DNA of 19,929 nt from Chloroflexota bacterium (lineage in GTDB: Bacteria > Chloroflexota > Dehalococcoidia > GIF9 > UBA5629). The notes below the pieces were generated by a model. That model worked only from the letters and a program-made list of their open reading frames with translations, made no database searches and was not told where the DNA came from. Positions 15,936 to 19,929 of the stretch are shown piece by piece; within the stretch, counting starts at the first letter, position 1; every line of letters begins with the position of its first letter. The DNA lies in the NCBI GenBank assembly GCA_026389675.1, contig JAPLHJ010000145.1:1-19929 (forward strand), read 5' to 3'. The translations under genes and the position numbers were made by a program.

Positions 15936-17558
15936 TTACCAGAGGTCCTCAATCTTGTCGGTATTTGCTCTTGAGGTGCCGCTGTGAAGGGATCCCAGCG
16001 TTTTATATGATTCAGCAGAGCCATACTCTCTGATCTTTACCACGACAGGCATGGGCAGGGCGTGGCCGAAAATAAGCGCCTGCTGCTTGGACTCAAGCTT
16101 CGACAGTACGGCTTTCAGCTCGCTTTTACCGGCTACGCCTGTCAGTACGGCGTCGACATCCTTCTCATTATCCAGCAGGCAGATTATCTTGGTTCCAAGC
16201 TGTGACATCACTTCCTCGTCGATGCCGCTCGGCCGCTGATCGATCACCAGGATAGTGACCCGGTACTTCCTCATCTCCCTGGCTATCTTGCCGAAAATTG
16301 TCTGCGAGGCTATCTCGGGATTGAGGAAGCGGTGGGCCTCTTCAATGGTGATGACAAGCTGGTCGGGTTGTTTGCTATCCTCGGCAAGCGCCCTGTCCAC
16401 CTTCTCCCTCCACTGGTTATAGATGCGCCTGGTCAGAAGGTTAGCCACCAGCACGTACGCCGCGATGTCGTCATACCCCCCGAATTGCAGGACCACGCTC
16501 TTGCCGCTGCCTATATATTCCAGTATTGTTTTCACGGTGTCCTCGGGCGCGTGTCGGACAAGGAATTTGAACCGCGTTAACTGCCTGAGGCCGCGCCGCA
16601 GGTTCCTCCATGTACCCTCGTGTATTTTCAGCTTTTCAACCAGGACTGAGCTATCCGATTCAAACGCCTGGAGCGTCTGCTCAAGCCATTTCTCGTCAGT
16701 AAATTCTTTGGCCAGTTCATACACAGCCTGCACGGCGGCTTCTGTAAGGTTGAGCACATACCTGAGCATCTGTATGTCCTCAGGTTCGATTTCATCCCAG
16801 CCGATCTTTACCGTGAAATCCGATTTTACCTTCCTCCGCTTATCGTAGCTTTCATCCAGGGAAAATACTGCCACGCTGCCCGGGAAAAGCTGCTTGAGGC
16901 CCTTCACTTTATGCTCTTTTTCGCTGGTGCCTTCCCAGCCGTACTCATTGTGCATGTCGAATATCAGGCTGGTGGATTTACTTTTCTGCATCATACCTAT
17001 CAGCAGCATACGCGTCAGGAATGTCTTGCCCGTCCCGCTTTTGCCGAAAACACCGTTGGAGCGCTTCACCAGTTCAACCATGTCAAGGCAGATTTTCGTC
17101 TCCATGTCCAGGGGTGTACCGATGTAAAACCTGCGTGCATCCTCCTTGCCAAACACGCTTTCCACATCAGCCTGTGAAGCTAATTCAACCTGCGAAAAAT
17201 GCGCCGGCACTGTCTTGGCAGGCTGGGGGCCTTCACCGCCTCCGGCGGCAGCAGCGGTAATGGTCTGCATGGGCAGCACCCTCAGCTTGCCGAAGGTTGT
17301 AGTTCCGGAAACTACTTCAGCTATAAAAGGATCGGAGATGTCAGGAGGCATCACCAGGGCACGCGGGTCAACCGCTTCAAGGCTGATATCAGTGATCATA
17401 CCGAAAAAGCGTTTCTTCTCACCCCGGATCGCTACATAACGGCCCACCGCTATATCTTCCACCGATTTTGCGGGGTCGAGCTTAACCTGCACACCCTGGG
17501 TCAGCGATCCCGAGATTACCGTTCCCAGCCGCCTTTCATTTTTTATTTCATCAGTCAT
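15936..17558 (-). CDS. herA: HerA-type DNA translocase/helicase ATPase
   Basis: A 540-aa HerA/FtsK-superfamily ATPase. The N-terminal HAS-barrel (about 10-100: LGTVISGSL, VGRYVAIRG, GMITDISLE) is followed by a Gly/Pro-rich link and the RecA-like core. Walker A is GKSGTGKT (172-179), then LIFDMHNEYGWEG, Walker B with catalytic Glu in LVITIEEAHRFLNPE (401-415), and VTILVIDQRPSGIDEEVMSQ. HerA forms a hexamer that pumps DNA and, with NurA, resects double-strand ends. The ATG overlaps the stop of the previous gene (ATGA, 17555-17558), so it is translationally coupled. Bacterial copies of this pair are common in Chloroflexota and Deinococcota. Confidence 0.93.
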   Translation of the reverse strand: MTDEIKNERRLGTVISGSLTQGVQVKLDPAKSVEDIAVGRYVAIRGEKKRFFGMITDISLEAVDPRALVMPPDISDPFIAEVVSGTTTFGKLRVLPMQTITAAAAGGGEGPQPAKTVPAHFSQVELASQADVESVFGKEDARRFYIGTPLDMETKICLDMVELVKRSNGVFGKSGTGKTFLTRMLLIGMMQKSKSTSLIFDMHNEYGWEGTSEKEHKVKGLKQLFPGSVAVFSLDESYDKRRKVKSDFTVKIGWDEIEPEDIQMLRYVLNLTEAAVQAVYELAKEFTDEKWLEQTLQAFESDSSVLVEKLKIHEGTWRNLRRGLRQLTRFKFLVRHAPEDTVKTILEYIGSGKSVVLQFGGYDDIAAYVLVANLLTRRIYNQWREKVDRALAEDSKQPDQLVITIEEAHRFLNPEIASQTIFGKIAREMRKYRVTILVIDQRPSGIDEEVMSQLGTKIICLLDNEKDVDAVLTGVAGKSELKAVLSKLESKQQALIFGHALPMPVVVKIREYGSAESYKTLGSLHSGTSRANTDKIEDLW

Positions 17559-18148
17559 ATCCGCAGCCTCTTCAATAGGGAATCAAGTCTTCTTATATCG
17601 TTGCTCAACAACCAGGCCAGTCCCTTGCCGGCTTTAACCAGGAACTCCTGGGGCGCCTCGTGCGTCAGGCTGGCAAAACGCAAAAAGGCGGCGATCACCT
17701 CGTCCGTAGCAGCGGGCAACCGGCTGTCTATCAGCAGGTCAAGAAAGTCCAATGACCCGGTAAATAATCTCACCTCTTCAGGTTTGCAGGCATAAACGAA
17801 GGCATAGATCCCCACAGGAGAAGGTGGCAGGTACTGCCGAATCACGCCACCCGCGTCATGACCGACGACCAGCGCCCTGAAATCGGAACACAGCAGCTTG
17901 GCAAGCTGCGGGTGCGCTTTGAATACTTCTGCAGGTGAGGCTGACCCCTGCCCGCGGGCTACGATGCGCCGTCCCTGCTCTATACTGTGGGTGCCGGAGG
18001 CACAGACTAAAGCATATATCTGGCAATCCCTGCTCCTGGTTTTGACCAGGCTCCCGAAAGCCGGCACTACATCCAGATCGTAGCATTGCGCCAGGAATTC
18101 AGAATTGCTGGTTTCAATGACTTCGGCGATCTGCTTGTCTAAATCCAT
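17555..18148 (-). CDS. HAS-barrel-like partner protein between NurA and HerA
   Basis: 197 aa, sitting between nurA (10-base overlap) and herA (4-base overlap), so it belongs to the same machine. The N-terminus AEVIETSNSEFLAQCYDL followed by PAFGSLVKTR resembles a HAS-barrel, the domain also at the front of HerA. The middle has IEQGRRIVARG, HPQLAKLLCSDFRALVVG and LPPSPVGIYAFVYA; the C-terminal half is helical and ends in LSNDIRRLDSLLKRLRI. No enzyme motif is visible. I recall similar proteins beside herA in Chloroflexota and cyanobacteria, but know of no experimental role. It may be an adaptor that joins NurA to HerA or regulates loading; this is inference. Confidence 0.75.
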   Translation of the reverse strand: MDLDKQIAEVIETSNSEFLAQCYDLDVVPAFGSLVKTRSRDCQIYALVCASGTHSIEQGRRIVARGQGSASPAEVFKAHPQLAKLLCSDFRALVVGHDAGGVIRQYLPPSPVGIYAFVYACKPEEVRLFTGSLDFLDLLIDSRLPAATDEVIAAFLRFASLTHEAPQEFLVKAGKGLAWLLSNDIRRLDSLLKRLRI

Positions 18149-19338
18149 CTTATCTTCTTGCTCCTCTGCTTAAGGGAGATGTCCGCAATGATATTGCCCT
18201 CCAGCATGACCCTTTCCACAATATCCCAGAATTGCGCCCGGTCGGCTCCCGTAACCACCGCCTGCTCATGCGCTTCGCTCAAAGCTACCGGGTAGCCGAA
18301 GCCCTTGCGGCATTGTTCCACAACCAGGGCATGCACCATCTCCAGGAGTTCGCTGCTGTCGGCCACCCACAGCGGAACCTCTATCCTCGCTACCTCATCA
18401 TCCAGCCTCACATAGAAAAAACACACTTTGTGAGGACCGTACCTTTCAATTATAGATGAACGGCTGTAAAAAACGGCCGACCTTTCGCCATCGGAGAGCA
18501 ACCTGCTAAAAATATCGCGGTCCGGCAGTCCGCCCACTGCGTCACACGCCCTGCCCTCGAATTTACCGGCGCAGTATTTATCGCAATCTACAGGGTCATA
18601 AGGGCACAACTGCAAACGCAGGGCATTGACCACGTCGGCGCTGCGCGGAAAGCTGATATAGCTGGCAACAGCCGCCCTCTTATCTTTGCTCAACATATAG
18701 AATCTGTCTAATTGTTGCAACAGGCCGTCATCCAGTAAATGCCTTATCACGAAATCCTCGTAGCGCTGTCCGACCAGGCCCCACATAATCAGCGAACCGT
18801 CGATTAATCCCACAACGGGTAAACCGGCCGGCATTGCACAAACCCTGTCTGCCAGGCAGCGGCACTCCTCCACGTTCCTTTTCATACCCAGCAGCGGTCC
18901 TTCCACAGGCGACTGCCTGCCATCATCCGACCTGATATACAGCCTTTCATCGCCGAAATACAGCGAGGGCAATGTGGTGAACTCAGCATCCGGCCTGCTG
19001 CCGTATTGAAGGTAAACAAGGCCGATATTAAGCAGGAAGAGCCGCACGGAATGATGACGGTCAACGTCGATATGCGACCCGTCGCTGGCCGCCACCGCAT
19101 AATCATCCGGGCATTTATCAGCAGGCTTTTTCAGCCCCATAGCCTCCTTCAGCCCGGCGACAAGCCAGGTGGTCCTGGCAGCGTCGATTTTTTTCCTTAA
19201 CTCGTCCTGTGCGGAGCCCGCAGTTTTCAGGGTATCCAATGCAACATCCAGCCGCCGGCCATAGTCGGCCTGGCTTGCTTTGAGGTCACCGGCCATTGCC
19301 TCAACCTGGCCATAAACTTGAGAAATATCCAGTGTCAT
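18139..19338 (-). CDS. nurA: NurA-type 5'-3' nuclease
   Basis: 399 aa from ATG 19336-19338. The NurA fold is marked by the metal-site motifs VAASDGSHIDVDRH (D86) and VVGLIDGSLIMWGL (D180), and a C-terminal LSEAHEQAV with H357. The N-terminal helix (about 5-70) is coiled-coil-like. NurA is a Mn-dependent nuclease that works with HerA to make 3' overhangs at DNA breaks. A four-cysteine cluster (C245, C252, C256, C265) sits inside the nuclease region. An upstream in-frame ATG at 19384-19386 is rejected because the promoter at 19354-19382 would start transcription after it. It is first in the nurA/HAS/herA operon. Confidence 0.9.
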   Translation of the reverse strand: MTLDISQVYGQVEAMAGDLKASQADYGRRLDVALDTLKTAGSAQDELRKKIDAARTTWLVAGLKEAMGLKKPADKCPDDYAVAASDGSHIDVDRHHSVRLFLLNIGLVYLQYGSRPDAEFTTLPSLYFGDERLYIRSDDGRQSPVEGPLLGMKRNVEECRCLADRVCAMPAGLPVVGLIDGSLIMWGLVGQRYEDFVIRHLLDDGLLQQLDRFYMLSKDKRAAVASYISFPRSADVVNALRLQLCPYDPVDCDKYCAGKFEGRACDAVGGLPDRDIFSRLLSDGERSAVFYSRSSIIERYGPHKVCFFYVRLDDEVARIEVPLWVADSSELLEMVHALVVEQCRKGFGYPVALSEAHEQAVVTGADRAQFWDIVERVMLEGNIIADISLKQRSKKIRWI

Positions 19339-19353
19339 AGTCTTGGAATTCTT

Positions 19354-19382
19354 AGTATACCACGGCATCCAAGGGCTAACAA
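19354..19382 (-). promoter_or_regulatory. Extended -10 promoter for nurA operon
   Basis: On the - strand TTGTTA (plus 19377-19382) and TATACT (19354-19359) are 17 bases apart, with TGG directly before the -10 box, making an extended -10. Transcription should start near 19347, leaving a leader of only about 8-10 bases before the ATG at 19338. Confidence 0.6.
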
Positions 19383-19399
19383 TCATTAACGTATACTCT

Positions 19400-19428
19400 T
19401 TGCCCTGCCATATATACAGTGTTATTAT
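19400..19428 (+). promoter_or_regulatory. Extended -10 promoter for the histone-deacetylase-family gene
   Basis: TTGCCC (19400-19405) and TATTAT (19423-19428) are separated by 17 bases, with TGT immediately before the -10 box (extended -10). Transcription would start near 19435, giving a leader of about 40 bases that contains the AAGG ribosome site. It lies back to back with the nurA promoter, about 18 bases apart. Confidence 0.5.
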
Positions 19429-19475
19429 TTAACTGAACTTTTTCCCCGAGTGTTTTATCAAGAAGGTTCCCGCAA

Positions 19476-19929
19476 ATGCCAACCGGCTATGTGAACGACG
19501 AGATTTATAAGCAGCATAATACCCGGGACCATGTCGAGAACAAGGACCGTCTGACAGCCATCAACGCGGTGCTGGAAAAGACCGGGGTCAAAGAACAATT
19601 AGTCCTGATCACACCACGCCCCGCCACTATCGACGAGATAGCCGCCGTGCACGACCGGGAATATATCAGAAGCCTCAAGGTGGAAATTGACGGCGGCGGG
19701 GGCTGGCTCGATCCGGATACCTACGCATCCCCCGGTTCATGGGATGCGGCGCTTTATGCCGCCGGCGGGCTGATGAACGCCACCGATCGGGTAATGAAAA
19801 AAGAGGTGGACAATGCCTTTGCGCTGGTCAGGCCGCCGGGACATCACGCCGTGCGCTCCCACCAGATGGGCTTCTGCCTTTTCAACAACGTGGCGGTAAC
19901 CGCCAAATACGCCCTGGCCAATTACGATA
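19476..19929 (+). CDS. Histone deacetylase / acetoin utilisation (AcuC) family protein, 5' part
   Basis: The first 151 residues of an HDAC-superfamily enzyme, cut by the right edge. RPPGHHA (119-125) holds the paired active-site histidines H123-H124, and GFCLFNNVAVTAKYAL follows as usual; the zinc-binding Asp/His part lies beyond the window. The N-terminal region contains the typical DHVENKDRLTAINAVLE and PATIDEIAAVHDREYI. Bacterial members deacetylate acyl-CoA synthetases (AcuC), polyamines or other acetyl-lysine/acetyl-amine substrates; which one cannot be decided. It starts at ATG 19476 with AAGG about 10 bases upstream and diverges from nurA. Confidence 0.9.
   Translation, partial: MPTGYVNDEIYKQHNTRDHVENKDRLTAINAVLEKTGVKEQLVLITPRPATIDEIAAVHDREYIRSLKVEIDGGGGWLDPDTYASPGSWDAALYAAGGLMNATDRVMKKEVDNAFALVRPPGHHAVRSHQMGFCLFNNVAVTAKYALANYD

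Noticed and set aside
15936..19338. Phage-defence island reading of the nurA/herA genes
   Set aside because: No other defence, integrase or mobile genes are near, the flanks are housekeeping genes, and this HerA lacks a fused or paired effector such as SIR2 or DUF4297; DNA-end repair is simpler.

Overview
The window looks like chromosomal core-genome DNA from an uncultured Chloroflexota bacterium, most likely a Dehalococcoidia-type organism. This is an inference from the type of F-ATPase subunits, the nurA/HAS-type/herA cassette and the general gene mix; no rRNA or marker search could be run. Genes are densely packed with Shine-Dalgarno (SD) leaders, frequent TTG starts and many short overlaps. 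No gene-free stretch exceeds 300 bases: the longest are 149-298 (possible operator repeats and a promoter), 7898-8079 (divergent promoters) and 10006-10135 (no clear signal). I saw no tRNA, rRNA, CRISPR array, insertion sequence or prophage gene.

Region 1 (1-148) is the tail of an unidentified gene. Region 2 (299-7257, + strand) is a complete F1Fo ATP synthase operon in the order atpZ/atpI-like, atpB(a), atpE(c), atpF(b), atpH(delta), atpA(alpha), atpG(gamma), atpD(beta), atpC(epsilon). Two tandem hairpins lie between atpE and atpF, and a perfect 38-bp palindromic terminator closes the operon. The c subunit has the proton-type ligand pattern. The alpha and beta subunits carry substitutions in segments that are normally almost invariant. 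Both start at TTG behind strong SD sequences.

Region 3 (7326-7897, - strand) is rpsP-khpA, converging on the shared terminator. Region 4 (8080-9528, +) is a lone alpha-type subunit of an ADP-forming acyl-CoA synthetase, converging on a small lipoprotein gene (9544-10005, -).

Region 5 (10136-15920, +) is a tight six-gene run: endonuclease V (nfi), release factor 2 (prfB, with an intact programmed +1 frameshift site), a secreted HExxH metallopeptidase, radC, a family-5 solute-binding lipoprotein, and a Cys-rich DUF3795 protein. The tight spacing suggests co-transcription, but the functions are mixed.

Region 6 (15936-19338, - strand) is a translationally coupled nurA - HAS-barrel-like gene - herA operon, a DNA-end resection nuclease/translocase pair with a third, poorly known partner between them. 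Its promoter lies back to back with one for a divergent histone-deacetylase/acetoin-utilisation family gene that runs off the right edge (19476-19929). The nurA/HAS/herA cassette, with a four-cysteine cluster in NurA, is the least-described system here; the RF2 frameshift and the ATP synthase sequence oddities are the other notable points.
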